Both the position numbers and the translations under genes were made by a program. Of a stretch of 64,000 nucleotides of DNA, positions 1 to 7,949 are shown piece by piece (the first letter of the stretch is position 1; each line of letters starts with the position of its first letter). The DNA comes from Nostoc flagelliforme FACHB-838. GTDB taxonomy: Bacteria > Cyanobacteriota > Cyanobacteriia > Cyanobacteriales > Nostocaceae. Where the stretch lies: assembly GCF_014698065.1 (NCBI RefSeq), contig NZ_JACJSI010000021.1:1-64000 (forward strand), in the 5' to 3' direction. The notes under the pieces were generated by a model. It was not told the origin of the DNA. It did not search any database and was given only the letters and a program-made list of their open reading frames with translations.

Positions 1-162
1 TAATGCTTGATAATCTCCAGTGCTGGCTTTTCGTTGCAGCCATAGGTTGATTGTGTTTCGACTGATTTGAAAAACTTGCGCTGCTTCCGTTTTGTTCATC
101 CCGTCTAACTCTATTGCCTGAATTACCTTCTGGCGTAAGTCGTAACTGTAAGGTTTTGGCAT
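1..162 (-). CDS. IS630-like transposase, N-terminal part (cut by window edge)
   Basis: The reverse strand encodes 54 residues starting MPKPYSYDLRQKVIQAIE and running off the window edge. The pattern is the N-terminal helix-turn-helix of IS630-type transposases: a short basic start, a helix with the E-A-A-Q-V-F motif, then the recognition helix S-R-N-T-I-N-L-W. The start ATG is at 162-160. Only this DNA-binding part is visible, so it cannot be told whether the catalytic DDE domain is intact or in another frame, as is common in this family. Terminal repeats of the element were not identified within the window. Confidence 0.75.
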   Translation of the reverse strand, partial: MPKPYSYDLRQKVIQAIELDGMNKTEAAQVFQISRNTINLWLQRKASTGDYQAL

Positions 163-392
163 GAGCTTTCCTTGAGCTGAACGCTTCATCTGTATCTAGT
201 TTTACTTTACTCACTAATTATGCTGTTTGTCCTAACCGCCTTGGCGCTTGCTATAAATTAGCAACCCCGCCTACAAATTAGAGCAGATTGATATTAAGTT
301 CGGCTAATCACTTTTCATTAAAATCTCTTTGCGTGCCCTTGCTCTGGCCTCAGCCTAAATAATAAGTCTTTATATGACGCATACCAGACAGA

Positions 393-410
393 AACAATTC
401 ATGTATTGTT
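393..410. promoter_or_regulatory. Inverted repeat upstream of the metallothionein gene, possible SmtB/ArsR operator
   Basis: AACAAT and ATTGTT form a perfect 6-bp inverted repeat with a 6-bp spacer, 32 bp before the metallothionein ATG. SmtB-type repressors of cyanobacteria bind imperfect inverted repeats in this position upstream of smtA. The match to a known operator is only general, and no smtB gene is seen nearby, so this is inference. Confidence 0.35.
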
Positions 411-441
411 AAAGTAATCTCAACAGGAAATGGAGAAAGTT

Positions 442-603
442 ATGACAACCGTAACCCAAATGAAATGCGCCTGTCCGACCTGCCTGTGTATCGTTTCACT
501 TGAGGATGCTATTAAAGAAGACGGCAAACACTATTGCTCTCAAGGCTGTGCAGAAGGTCATAAAACTATTAAAGGCTGTAGTCACGGAGGCTGTGGCTGT
601 TGA
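442..603 (+). CDS. smtA: SmtA-type bacterial metallothionein
   Basis: This is a 53-residue protein. Nine cysteines lie at positions 9, 11, 14, 16, 32, 36, 46, 51 and 53, with histidines at 40 and 48. This is the C-x-C-x2-C-x-C ... C-x3-C ... C-x4-C-x-C layout of cyanobacterial SmtA, which binds a four-zinc cluster in the cytosol for zinc and cadmium buffering. It is one residue shorter than the classical protein in the loop before the last three cysteines. A GGAGAAAG ribosome-binding site lies about 4-11 bp before the ATG. The gene is single, with an inverted repeat upstream that could be a metal-responsive operator. The identification rests on the cysteine pattern and is strong. Confidence 0.93.
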   Translation: MTTVTQMKCACPTCLCIVSLEDAIKEDGKHYCSQGCAEGHKTIKGCSHGGCGC

Positions 604-611
604 TATGTAGA

Positions 612-664
612 GTGCGTTAGCTGAAAGCGTAACGCACCATTCAAGATGCGTACTTTCAGCTAAC
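612..664. repeat. Overlapping palindromes after smtA (dispersed hairpin repeat)
   Basis: Two alternative stems overlap: GTGCGTTA (612-619) with TAACGCAC (630-637), and GTTAGCTGAAAG (616-627) with CTTTCAGCTAAC (653-664). The first core recurs as a recA-distal hairpin at 9810-9837, so it belongs to a dispersed family. It could end smtA transcription, but no T-run follows. A weaker CCTCTGCT/AGCAGAGG pair lies further on, near 700-740. Confidence 0.6.
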
Positions 665-799
665 ACAACGCCAGTTGCTATAACAAAGAAACAAGCTAAA
701 CCTCTGCTAGAGAGGGGAAGAGAAGTTTTGAGCAGAGGAAGCCTCGGCTCACAGTTCTCTAGTCAACGCATTGGCTCCCCTACTTTGGCTAGGTTCGTA

Positions 800-2098
800 T
801 TACAGAATAGACATTACATCCCGTGCAACAGCTAAAGTCTGCTCAATGTCTTCTTCAGTGTGAGCAAAAGACGTAAACCCAGCTTCAAATTGAGAAGGTG
901 CTAAGTAAACACCACGCTCTAACATACCCCGATGAAAGCGTCCGAATTTAGCTGTATCAGACTTTTTCGCATCTTCGTAGTTATTAACTGGGCCAGAGGT
1001 AAAGAATAAGCCAAACATCGCGCTGATTTGACCACCACAAGCCGCATGACCAGTTTCTTTGGCAATTAGCAGCAAACCATCAGCTAGCTTTTTAGTAATT
1101 CGCTCAAGATACTCGTAAGTACCTGGCTTTTGCAGCAATTCTAAAGTCTTAATGCCAGCAGTCATCGCCAAAGGATTACCTGAAAGTGTCCCAGCTTGAT
1201 ATACGGGGCCGGCAGGCGCAACCATTGACATAATATCTCGACGACCACCATAAGCTCCCACTGGCAAACCACCACCAATTACCTTGCCCAAAGTTGTTAA
1301 ATCGGGAGTAACGCCAAATTTTTCCTGAGCGCCACCGTAAGCAATGCGGAAGCCTGTCATCACTTCGTCAAATACCAATAACGCTCCATACTCGTGAGTT
1401 AGTTCCCGTAATCCTTCTAGAAATCCAGCATCAGGCGCAATAAATCCAGCATTACCAACAACTGGCTCAAGAATGACACCGGCAATCTCGTCGCGGTTTT
1501 CTTCAAATAAAGCTTTGACTGCTTCTAGGTCATTGAAAGGTGCAGTTAGAGTGGTGCTAGTTGCCGCTTTAGGAACTCCCGGTGAGTCTGGCAAACCAAG
1601 AGTAGCAACACCAGAACCCGCCTTCACTAGGAACGTATCGGCGTGTCCGTGGTAGCAACCTTCAAATTTGATGATTTTATCCCGATTGGTGAAAGCCCGC
1701 ATCAGCCGCAAAACTCCCATACAGGCTTCAGTTCCAGAGTTAACAAATCTGACCATTTCGATGCTAGGAACGGCATCAATGACCATTTCTGCCAAAACAT
1801 TTTCTAGAACTGAGGGAGCGCCGAAACTAGTACCTTTTTCTAAAGCTTCATGCAAGGCTGCAATTACCTCTGGATGAGCATGACCGCAAATAGCTGGGCC
1901 CCAAGTGCCTACATAGTCTATGTATTGATTGCCATCTACATCCCAAATATACGCGCCTTTAACACGATCAAAAACTATAGGTTGTCCGCCTACAGATTTA
2001 AAGGCGCGAACTGGAGAACTGACTCCTCCGGGCATGAGGTTTTGAGCAGCGGCAAAGACTTCTTGTGATTTTGTTGTTTTAATTGTGGTATTTACCAA
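800..2098 (-). CDS. hemL: Glutamate-1-semialdehyde 2,1-aminomutase
   Basis: The 432-residue product is the full usual length. It is a PLP-dependent class-III aminotransferase-fold enzyme that converts glutamate-1-semialdehyde to 5-aminolevulinate, the last step of the C5 route feeding haem, chlorophyll and phycobilin synthesis in the cytosol. Visible signatures are SGTEA (about 121-125), the FDEVMTGFR segment (about 243-251) and the PLP lysine in TLGKVIGGG (K272). The start MVNTT follows a purine-rich AGGAGAGAACC stretch. The gene is divergent from hisIE, with 230 bp between them. That gap holds a TAGGATAG/CTATCCTA inverted repeat (2137-2144 and 2167-2174) of unknown role. Confidence 0.97.
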   Translation of the reverse strand: MVNTTIKTTKSQEVFAAAQNLMPGGVSSPVRAFKSVGGQPIVFDRVKGAYIWDVDGNQYIDYVGTWGPAICGHAHPEVIAALHEALEKGTSFGAPSVLENVLAEMVIDAVPSIEMVRFVNSGTEACMGVLRLMRAFTNRDKIIKFEGCYHGHADTFLVKAGSGVATLGLPDSPGVPKAATSTTLTAPFNDLEAVKALFEENRDEIAGVILEPVVGNAGFIAPDAGFLEGLRELTHEYGALLVFDEVMTGFRIAYGGAQEKFGVTPDLTTLGKVIGGGLPVGAYGGRRDIMSMVAPAGPVYQAGTLSGNPLAMTAGIKTLELLQKPGTYEYLERITKKLADGLLLIAKETGHAACGGQISAMFGLFFTSGPVNNYEDAKKSDTAKFGRFHRGMLERGVYLAPSQFEAGFTSFAHTEEDIEQTLAVARDVMSIL

Positions 2099-2328
2099 GG
2101 TTCTCTCCTAACAGTGGGCAATAAAAAGCTCTATCTTAGGATAGGGTCAAACACTGCTTAGAATTTCTATCCTATAAAATTAGCGGAACCAAAAAAATAA
2201 CATTATGTTATGCAAGTCGAATGAAGACTTGACTTTAGATATTTAATTCAAAAAAAATATACCAGCTGCCCTATTCTGAATGGTATCGTGAATCCATAAA
2301 TTATTCTCATTAGAGTAAACTAGCTGGT

Positions 2329-2979
2329 ATGTCTTTTAACGATTCGCGCTCACTGCATTACACCATCCCGGTTGAAAAAATTCGCTACGATGAACGGGGT
2401 CTGGTGCCTGCAATTGTCCAAGATTATTTGGATGGTACTGTCCTGATGATGGCGTGGATGAATCAGGAGTCGTTACAAAAGACTTTAGAAACTGAAGAAA
2501 CTTGGTTTTGGAGCCGTTCTCGACAAGAATTGTGGCACAAGGGGGCGACTTCTGGACATCTTCAAAAGGTGCAGAGTATCCGTTATGACTGTGATAGTGA
2601 TGCGCTGCTTATCGGAGTAGAGCAATTAGGAGATGTTGCCTGCCACACTGGAGAACGCAGTTGCTTTCACCAAGTAGAAGGAAAAATTGCCCCACCACCA
2701 GGGGATACATTGTCGCAATTGTTTCAAATAATATGCGATCGCCGCGATAATCCTACTGAAAGTTCTTACACTTGTAAACTATTCGCAGGTGGCGATAACA
2801 AAATTTTGAAAAAGATTGGTGAGGAAACCGCCGAGGTGGTGATGGCTTTTAAAGATGATGAAGCAGATGCGATCGCAGGTGAAGTGGCTGATTTGCTATA
2901 TCATACTTTGGTTGCCTTAGCTTACCATCAAGTTGATTTAAAATCTGTATATCGCAAGTTGCAAGAGCGTCGTCAATAG
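2329..2979 (+). CDS. hisIE: Bifunctional phosphoribosyl-AMP cyclohydrolase / phosphoribosyl-ATP pyrophosphatase
   Basis: The 216 residues carry two domains. The N-terminal HisI half (about 1-120) has the metal-binding W-S-R-S-R and H-K-G-A-T-S-G-H segments and the C-D-S-D-A motif. The C-terminal HisE half (about 125-216) has the E-E-T-A-E-V and E-x2-D-L-L-Y-H motifs of the pyrophosphatase. Together they perform the second and third steps of histidine synthesis: hydrolysis of PR-ATP to PR-AMP, then opening of the adenine ring. The gene stands alone, as his genes usually do in cyanobacteria. It ends 35 bp before the convergent MFS gene. Confidence 0.96.
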   Translation: MSFNDSRSLHYTIPVEKIRYDERGLVPAIVQDYLDGTVLMMAWMNQESLQKTLETEETWFWSRSRQELWHKGATSGHLQKVQSIRYDCDSDALLIGVEQLGDVACHTGERSCFHQVEGKIAPPPGDTLSQLFQIICDRRDNPTESSYTCKLFAGGDNKILKKIGEETAEVVMAFKDDEADAIAGEVADLLYHTLVALAYHQVDLKSVYRKLQERRQ

Positions 2980-3014
2980 AGCAAAAAACAAGTTATCTTT
3001 GCGTGGGGAGTATA

Positions 3015-4277
3015 TTACTTAGCTAAAACTCGATTTAGGTATTGTAAAATTGCCACAGCGATCGCCACACTTAAGATGAAGTATAGCCAGTAACTATTGG
3101 TAATAATTTGTGGTTGATCTAATGCCCATCCACCCAAGGGATGACCAATAAAAGAACCAACAGCCCAGCACAAAGCGTTGATGGAGAAATAAACACCACG
3201 TTGATTTTCAGGGGCTAAATCAGTGACTAAAGAAGCAGCAGATGGATTATAGGAGACAATCGCCACAGCCAATACTGCTAATGCCAATATTGCCCAAACC
3301 AGATGATGAGATGGGGCAGTACCGCTTACCCAAATCAGGCCGAAACCAATTGCCCAGAGAATGGCGGAAACAGTCAGCGCGAGTGTGTGAGAGCAACTTT
3401 TTAAGATGCTGGTGACAGGTAACTGACAAATAATAGCGAACAACAGATGCCAAGCAAATAATCCGCTAATCGTAGTTTGAGCAAATCCTTCGGTAGTACT
3501 TTCGACAAAAACAAAGTTTTTGAAATAAAGCGGCAGGGTGCTGTGGATTTGAGAAATATAGATTGTAAAGAATATATTAACTGCTATGTAGACCAGGAAA
3601 CGGCGATCGCTTAATACTGCCATCCAAGAAGCAAAAAGTTCTATTTTTTCAGATTGCTCTATCTGCTGTTGTTCAGTTTCACTAATTCCCAGATAGACAA
3701 CCCCAAAAAACACCATAAAAGAAATGGCATCAATCACAAATAGCCAGCGATAATTCCCAATGATCGCAATCAAAAACCCAGCTAGCACAATTCCGATCGC
3801 TAACCCAAGATTATCAGCTAATCGAGCGATCGCAAAAGTTTCGCGGCGATTGTCAATTTGGCTAGCGTCGGCAACCACAGCTTCAGCCGCCGGCCAGTAG
3901 AACCCTATCCCTAAACCGCTAATCAAACTCCCAATTACCAAAATTGTAAAATTATTGGTTGCAGCTAAAACTAGAGAACCAATTGCTGAAATCGCCGTGG
4001 CTAGCAACAAAGTGCGGCGCCGTCCCCAGTGTTCAGAATCAGCCAAAGAACCACCTACAATCCGCCCGACAATGCCGGAAATCGAGGCGCTACCCAAGGC
4101 TACCCCAACACTGGTTGCAGATAAACCAAGTTGATTGACAAAAAAGATGGGAGCATAAAACAGGGTAAAGCCAGTACCAACTTCCGAGAGAAATCTACCA
4201 ATTGCGAAAATCCAGACCTGGGGATGTATCGAGGGCAACCACGATGATAGCTGAGATTGAGAAGCTAGTTTCATCAA
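3015..4277 (-). CDS. Major facilitator superfamily transporter
   Basis: A 420-residue polytopic membrane protein with about twelve hydrophobic segments split by a cytoplasmic loop near residue 200-215 (E-Q-Q-Q-I-E-Q-S-E-K). The loop after the second segment carries a G-x-L-A-D-x2-x-R-R motif (GGSLADSEHWGRRR), typical of MFS drug or metabolite exporters in the inner membrane. The substrate cannot be read from sequence. Two ATG codons in tandem (MMKLAS) offer start alternatives. Three DnaA-box-like sites lie 60-110 bp upstream of the start, and no other gene shares its transcription unit. Confidence 0.88.
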   Translation of the reverse strand: MMKLASQSQLSSWLPSIHPQVWIFAIGRFLSEVGTGFTLFYAPIFFVNQLGLSATSVGVALGSASISGIVGRIVGGSLADSEHWGRRRTLLLATAISAIGSLVLAATNNFTILVIGSLISGLGIGFYWPAAEAVVADASQIDNRRETFAIARLADNLGLAIGIVLAGFLIAIIGNYRWLFVIDAISFMVFFGVVYLGISETEQQQIEQSEKIELFASWMAVLSDRRFLVYIAVNIFFTIYISQIHSTLPLYFKNFVFVESTTEGFAQTTISGLFAWHLLFAIICQLPVTSILKSCSHTLALTVSAILWAIGFGLIWVSGTAPSHHLVWAILALAVLAVAIVSYNPSAASLVTDLAPENQRGVYFSINALCWAVGSFIGHPLGGWALDQPQIITNSYWLYFILSVAIAVAILQYLNRVLAK

Positions 4278-4340
4278 TTTAAATGTCGTGATTTGGTGAC
4301 ATTTTTGTAATTCTTATCATTGGCTACAATTTTCCTCACT

Positions 4341-4382
4341 CATTCCACAGGGTTTCCACAGGGATTTTAGCAGTTTTCCACA
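4341..4382 (+). promoter_or_regulatory. Cluster of three DnaA-box-like 9-mers
   Basis: Within the 482-bp gap between the MFS gene and the DUF2811 gene lie CATTCCACA (4341-4349), GTTTCCACA (4352-4360) and TTTTCCACA (4374-4382). All are in the same orientation and begin at 11- and 22-bp intervals, so they are helically phased. The cyanobacterial DnaA consensus is TTTTCCACA: one exact, one 8/9 and one 7/9 match. No dnaA or dnaN lies nearby. This may be a DnaA-responsive promoter region of the minus-strand MFS gene. The rest of the gap shows no supported gene. Confidence 0.45.
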
Positions 4383-4759
4383 GGTACTCAACGAGCCAAT
4401 GCGCTTCTTGCCGCCTGACTGGGGATTGTTAATTAACAGTGCTAACAAACTTTAAGGGCTGAGTTTTTGTAAAGTAAAGTAACGGAAAATGACCTTAAAG
4501 GCTTATTCTTTCGTTCGTATTTATTTTTTATACAATCATTTTTAACATTTCGCAGCATTGACAAACCCACCCCCTCTTGGCGCACAATGATTCGGCTTGC
4601 TTTTGTAATCCGTTCAACCGTTGGCATCAAATGTGTAAAATATATTACCACCAGATGCAAGCGTAGATTGTCGGGATGGCGAAAGAGCGCGTGAAGACTT
4701 AAGCCGCTTCACCGCAAGCAACTTGTCCCTCTTGATTATCCTCATAGGAGGAAAATCTC

Positions 4760-5014
4760 ATGAAAGCAACGGTTAGCATCTTTACAGAAATTCCCGAAAC
4801 ACTCCACGAGTCCTTAAAAAACTACTTAGAAACCCATCCCGATTGGGATGAAAACAGAGTGTTGACGGCGGCCCTATCATTGTTTTTACTCCAAAATGGG
4901 GATAGCGATCGCCGTGCTGCCCGAGTCTATCTGGAAACTTTGTTTCACCACTCCTCAGTAGAAATCCCCAGGACTGATTCACCCGCAACAGCTAATTTGC
5001 TAGACACCCCATAG
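4760..5014 (+). CDS. DUF2811 family protein (cyanobacterial, unknown function)
   Basis: An 84-residue soluble protein beginning MKATVSIFTEIPETLHESL, with conserved stretches around D-W-D-E-N-R-V, A-A-L-S-L-F-L-L-Q and R-A-A-R-V-Y-L-E-T-L. I recognise this as the small cyanobacterial DUF2811 family. The predicted fold is mostly helical, and no catalytic motif is evident. A strong AGGAGG ribosome-binding site sits 8 bp before the ATG. The stop codon touches the GATACTGG direct repeat that flanks the next element, so the MITE-like insertion begins immediately after the gene. The acidic and Pro-rich tail (about 70-84) is probably variable. Confidence 0.8.
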   Translation: MKATVSIFTEIPETLHESLKNYLETHPDWDENRVLTAALSLFLLQNGDSDRRAARVYLETLFHHSSVEIPRTDSPATANLLDTP

Positions 5015-5024
5015 ATACTGGGAT

Positions 5025-5176
5025 GAATGGCACTAAGATAAGCCCAAAGTCTTGTGTTGCTTAATTAATAGCCTCCGGGTTGGGAATGTATTCCGAATGG
5101 GCTGCTGCCTCTGGGCAAGCCACTGGAGGCTAGGAAGCAGCCAGGACAAAGGCTATTTTTTAACTTAGTGCCATTC
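5025..5176. mobile_element. MITE-like element, 152 bp, with folded interior
   Basis: Perfect 13-bp terminal inverted repeats GAATGGCACTAAG (5025-5037) and CTTAGTGCCATTC (5164-5176) bound the element. GAT flanks both ends, and the octamer GATACTGG occurs at 5014-5021 and directly after the right end at 5177-5184. This is consistent with insertion into a tandem GATACTGG with a 3-bp target duplication. The interior folds further: AATAGCC pairs with GGCTATT (followed by T's), GGAAT pairs with ATTCC, GGCTGC with GCAGCC, and GCCTC with GAGGC. No reading frame is present. Confidence 0.7.
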
Positions 5177-5265
5177 GATACTGGTATGAAGAGCCTTATT
5201 CTGAATAATGCCCTAATATAGGCATGGCACACCGTGCCCCATCAAGGAGCAGTATTATAATAAAT

Positions 5266-5389
5266 AGGACTTACGCACAGTCTACGAATTCTTCTCTACG
5301 AAACGCTACGCGTTGACGTAGTATCTCCTAGATAAGGCGTCTTGGCAGTTCGATAAATTAAGGTTTTTGGTGATTTTTGCGTAAGTCCT
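5266..5389. mobile_element. Second MITE-like element, 124 bp
   Basis: AGGACTTACGCA (5266-5277) and TGCGTAAGTCCT (5378-5389) are perfect 12-bp terminal inverted repeats. ATAAAT occurs just left of the element and one base right of it, a possible target duplication. The interior holds an ACGCTACGCGTTGACGTAG palindromic segment that resembles other dispersed repeats here, for example near 20400. It has no coding capacity. It lies about 90 bp from the previous element, in the same 464-bp gene-free gap. Confidence 0.55.
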
Positions 5390-5404
5390 GATAAATAAAG
5401 ATCA

Positions 5405-5432
5405 GTAGGGGCGCAAAGACTTGCGCCCCTAC
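5405..5432. terminator. Perfect 12-bp hairpin with T-run on the plus strand
   Basis: GTAGGGGCGCAA (5405-5416) pairs with TTGCGCCCCTAC (5421-5432) across a 4-base loop, followed on the plus strand by AATTATTTTTTTT. It has the form of an intrinsic terminator, but no plus-strand gene ends nearby except the DUF2811 gene 390 bp upstream. It may equally be a member of a dispersed hairpin family, or act on the minus-strand gene that ends at 5479. Confidence 0.5.
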
Positions 5433-5478
5433 AATTATTTTTTTAACTGGAAGTGCCTTAGCTAACCGTTAGGACTTG

Positions 5479-5766
5479 TTATATGCGGTTGTCTTTTCTA
5501 TACAGACAGATTCGTATAGTAGCAAGGCTTTGATGACAATTTAAGCCAAAACACGACAAAAAATTCTTGTTTCTAGCCTCTAGCTCGAAACGCATTAAAA
5601 GCAACTTTGCCGCAAATTCAGGAGGCAGTAGATCCCAATAGTTATTCCCAGCCAGAGGCTGGGAACAAAAGAAAGCTTTTTCAAATAACGCTTGGTCTGT
5701 ATTTGAGGAATATCTACCTATTTTGATTGTGTAAATTTGTCTTTTACTAAGATCAAAGAAATTCAT
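5479..5766 (-). CDS. Small hypothetical protein
   Basis: Encodes 95 residues with no family I recognise. It starts MNFFDLSKRQIYTIKIGRYS and contains a W-D-L-L-P-P-E-F-A-A-K-L-L-L-M-R-F-E-L-E-A segment that looks like a genuine amphipathic helix. A GGGGGAG ribosome-binding site lies about 6 bp before the ATG, which favours a real gene. Two Cys near the C-terminus lie in a less convincing tail. It lies 55 bp downstream of, and co-directional with, the response regulator, so they may be co-transcribed. Existence is moderately likely; function unknown. Confidence 0.45.
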   Translation of the reverse strand: MNFFDLSKRQIYTIKIGRYSSNTDQALFEKAFFCSQPLAGNNYWDLLPPEFAAKLLLMRFELEARNKNFLSCFGLNCHQSLATIRICLYRKDNRI

Positions 5767-5821
5767 GAATTGCTCCCCCAGAAGTTAACAGTCAAGAGTT
5801 AAGAAACTCTAGACTATAAAC

Positions 5822-6559
5822 TCAGGATTTGGCTTCCAATTGCTGGGGGTGAGCAGGAGATTCAAACTTATACCCTACGCCACGTACAGTTTGAATTAAT
5901 GCTGGCTGACTAGCATCAATTTCAATCTTCTTGCGAATTTGACCGATATGAACATCTACAACCCGCTGGTCGCCGACATATTCATAATCCCACACCTCTT
6001 GAATTAGTTCTGCACGCCGCCAAACTCGGCCTGGGTGACTGGCTAAAAAATGTAACAAGTCAAATTCCAGAGCAGTTAAGGGTACTGGTTGGTTATTAAG
6101 TGCTACCTCCCGTCGCACCGGATCAATCATAAGTTTTTCAAATACCAAGCGTTTCTGCTCGGCATTAGTTATCACTCGCTGACGCCTCAAAATAGCTCCG
6201 ACTCTAACTTCTAGCTCTCCTAACCCAAAAGGCTTGGTGAGATAGTCGTCAGCACCTTTAGCAAAGCCGCGAATTTTGTCAGCTTCGTCAGCACGGCTAG
6301 TCAACATTAGAACAAAAACACCATTACGACTTTGCATCTCTTGGCAGAGGTTAAACCCTGTTACATCGGGTAAATTCACATCTAGAATTACCAAATCGGG
6401 GTTAAATTGCTCAAATAGAGTTAAGGCTGTCTTTCCATCTTCAGCAGCCTCCACCTGATAGTTCTGCTTAATCAAAAAGCGTTGGATTAAATTCCGAACC
6501 GCAGGGTCGTCGTCAACTACAAGAATCTTGGCAGGAGCCATGACCATTTCTTTGCACAA
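5822..6559 (-). CDS. OmpR/PhoB-family two-component response regulator
   Basis: A 245-residue, two-domain regulator. The receiver domain (about 8-125) has the acidic pair in VVDDDPA, the phospho-acceptor Asp in LVILDVNLPD, and the conserved K in YLTKPFG. The C-terminal winged helix (about 140-235) carries the L-T-A-L-E-F-D-L-L and R-V-V-D-V-H-I-G-Q-I-R-K-K-I segments that contact DNA. The likely start is one of the ATGs at 6559, 6547 or 6541; the last (MAPAKILVV) fits the family best. No kinase is adjacent, so it is an orphan regulator. The sequence resembles cyanobacterial NrrA/Rre37-like regulators, but I do not assign the name. Confidence 0.93.
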   Translation of the reverse strand: MCKEMVMAPAKILVVDDDPAVRNLIQRFLIKQNYQVEAAEDGKTALTLFEQFNPDLVILDVNLPDVTGFNLCQEMQSRNGVFVLMLTSRADEADKIRGFAKGADDYLTKPFGLGELEVRVGAILRRQRVITNAEQKRLVFEKLMIDPVRREVALNNQPVPLTALEFDLLHFLASHPGRVWRRAELIQEVWDYEYVGDQRVVDVHIGQIRKKIEIDASQPALIQTVRGVGYKFESPAHPQQLEAKS

Positions 6560-7168
6560 AAATTCGTAAGATTAACAAGAGGGTTGCGTAAAAACGCAGT
6601 TGCCACTTTAGGACTAACTAAGAATCTACATGGCTACGGTGTAAGAATCCTGATCATTCACAAATAAATACTCTAATCAGGATTGTGAACAATGAGAACG
6701 CTAAACTTCTGTTAGTGACAGGATATAGACGCTCTGACTTTCGCCGCAAACCTGCTTGACCCCAGTTAGGTGGTAACTTAAAACGTTTCAATTTTAAATC
6801 GATATGCGGATATATACCACAAGCGATTATTCAGTATAATTAAAAAAATCTATTAAGGCACAGTAAGTTGCCAAATTTGAAACATTAAAGTTGATTTTTT
6901 CATAAAAACTATGCATTTTTAGGTACTCTCCGTTCAAATTCTAGATTAAAGCCAGAATTAGGTAACGACATGAGGGTATACACGGAGTTATAGCGATATG
7001 TTAAAGTGACTATAGTTGAAATTACAAAGTCGATCAAACTAACGCGTGCTACTATCCTGATAGGGCATAAAATAGGTCGAGACTTTAGTTTCGATCAAAA
7101 TAAAACCTAAAGCTGTTTTTTCTTCGACAAAAGACTGCCGCTGACTGAGGCTGAACTAACAAACTCCC
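6560..7168. other. Gene-free divergent intergenic region (609 bp)
   Basis: AT-rich spacer between the response regulator (-) and the CPP1-like gene (+), serving as promoter region for both. A TATAAT at 6836-6841 could be a -10 element for plus-strand transcription, though it is about 330 bp from the CPP1 start. No NtcA-type GTA-N8-TAC site, RNA gene or credible reading frame was found. Confidence 0.6.
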
Positions 7169-7795
7169 ATGAGCGATCAAAATCCCTACGAAAAACTTGG
7201 GGTATCAGAAGAGGCTACCTTCGATGAAATTCAAGATGCTCGTAATCGGCTATTCGAGCAACATAATGGCGATGCCAAGCATTTAGAAGTAATTGAAGCA
7301 GCTTACGATGCGATTTTAATGGATCGCTTACGGATGCGCCAGGAAGGTAAAATTAAAGTCCCTGAGCGCATCCGGTTTCCAGAGTTGCGAGTGCAATCGC
7401 CTCCTAAGGAAAGTTCCGCCCCTCGCCAGCAGTCACCTGCATGGCTACAACGGATGCTGGATCAGCCAACACCTGCCGATATTCTCTTACCAGGAGCTTG
7501 GTTTCTTGGTTTGAGTTCTATTAGCTTGTTTTATCCAGAGGGAGGCGATCAGGTTTTGCAGTTAGCATTAGTGGTTGGGGTAGGCACTAGCATTTACTTT
7601 CTCAATCGCAAGGAAAGCAAATTTGGCCGAGCCGTTTTGTTCACCCTGGTCAGTTTAATAATTGGCTTACTTGCTGGGGGACTAATTGCTGGCTGGTTAC
7701 TATCACAAATACCATTGCTCAATCTGTCATCAAATCAGTTTTCTACTGTACTGACGTTTATATTCTTGTGGTTGGTTAGTAGCTTTTTACGCTAA
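7169..7795 (+). CDS. CPP1-like / DUF3353 J-domain-like membrane co-chaperone
   Basis: A 208-residue protein. The N-terminal part (about 5-60) is a degenerate J-like domain: NPYEKLGVSEEATFDEIQDA, lacking the HPD triad. A Pro-rich linker follows, then about three or four transmembrane segments (about 110-208). This is the architecture of the cyanobacterial and chloroplast CPP1 family (chaperone-like protein of POR1), a membrane holdase linked to protochlorophyllide oxidoreductase stability in plants. A similar pigment-synthesis role here is inference from the family. It is convergent with the TPR gene, with a hairpin between them. Confidence 0.88.
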   Translation: MSDQNPYEKLGVSEEATFDEIQDARNRLFEQHNGDAKHLEVIEAAYDAILMDRLRMRQEGKIKVPERIRFPELRVQSPPKESSAPRQQSPAWLQRMLDQPTPADILLPGAWFLGLSSISLFYPEGGDQVLQLALVVGVGTSIYFLNRKESKFGRAVLFTLVSLIIGLLAGGLIAGWLLSQIPLLNLSSNQFSTVLTFIFLWLVSSFLR

Positions 7796-7864
7796 ATCGA
7801 TAGCTGTAAGGGAGCTTCTATAAGACAAGAAATGGTTGATCTGTGTTATTTATTTGGATGGAAC

Positions 7865-7900
7865 ACACTATAAGGGTGCATATCTGTGCGCCCTTAGTGT
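7865..7900. terminator. Imperfect hairpin between convergent genes
   Basis: ACACTA-TA-AGGGTGCA (7865-7880) pairs with TGCGCCCTTAGTGT (7887-7900), with one 2-base bulge and one G-T pair, followed by ATTTAT. Its place between two convergent genes suits a bidirectional terminator, but the T-run is weak. Confidence 0.4.
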
Positions 7901-7949
7901 ATTTATGGCTTGCAATGATGAGGCTAAGATGTGGCACTTAGGTAATTGT

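Noticed and set aside
4341..4382. Chromosomal origin of replication
   Set aside because: Only three DnaA-like boxes, with no dnaA/dnaN or AT-rich unwinding element identified.
4442..4660. 72-codon minus-strand frame between the MFS and DUF2811 genes
   Set aside because: Poor codon use, no recognisable motif and no good ribosome-binding site; lies in AT-rich intergenic DNA.
5068..5160. Interior of the first MITE as an SRP RNA or cobalamin riboswitch
   Set aside because: Contains short look-alike words (GGAAGCAGCC, GCCACTGG), but the full conserved cores are missing, no suitable gene follows, and MITE termini explain it better.
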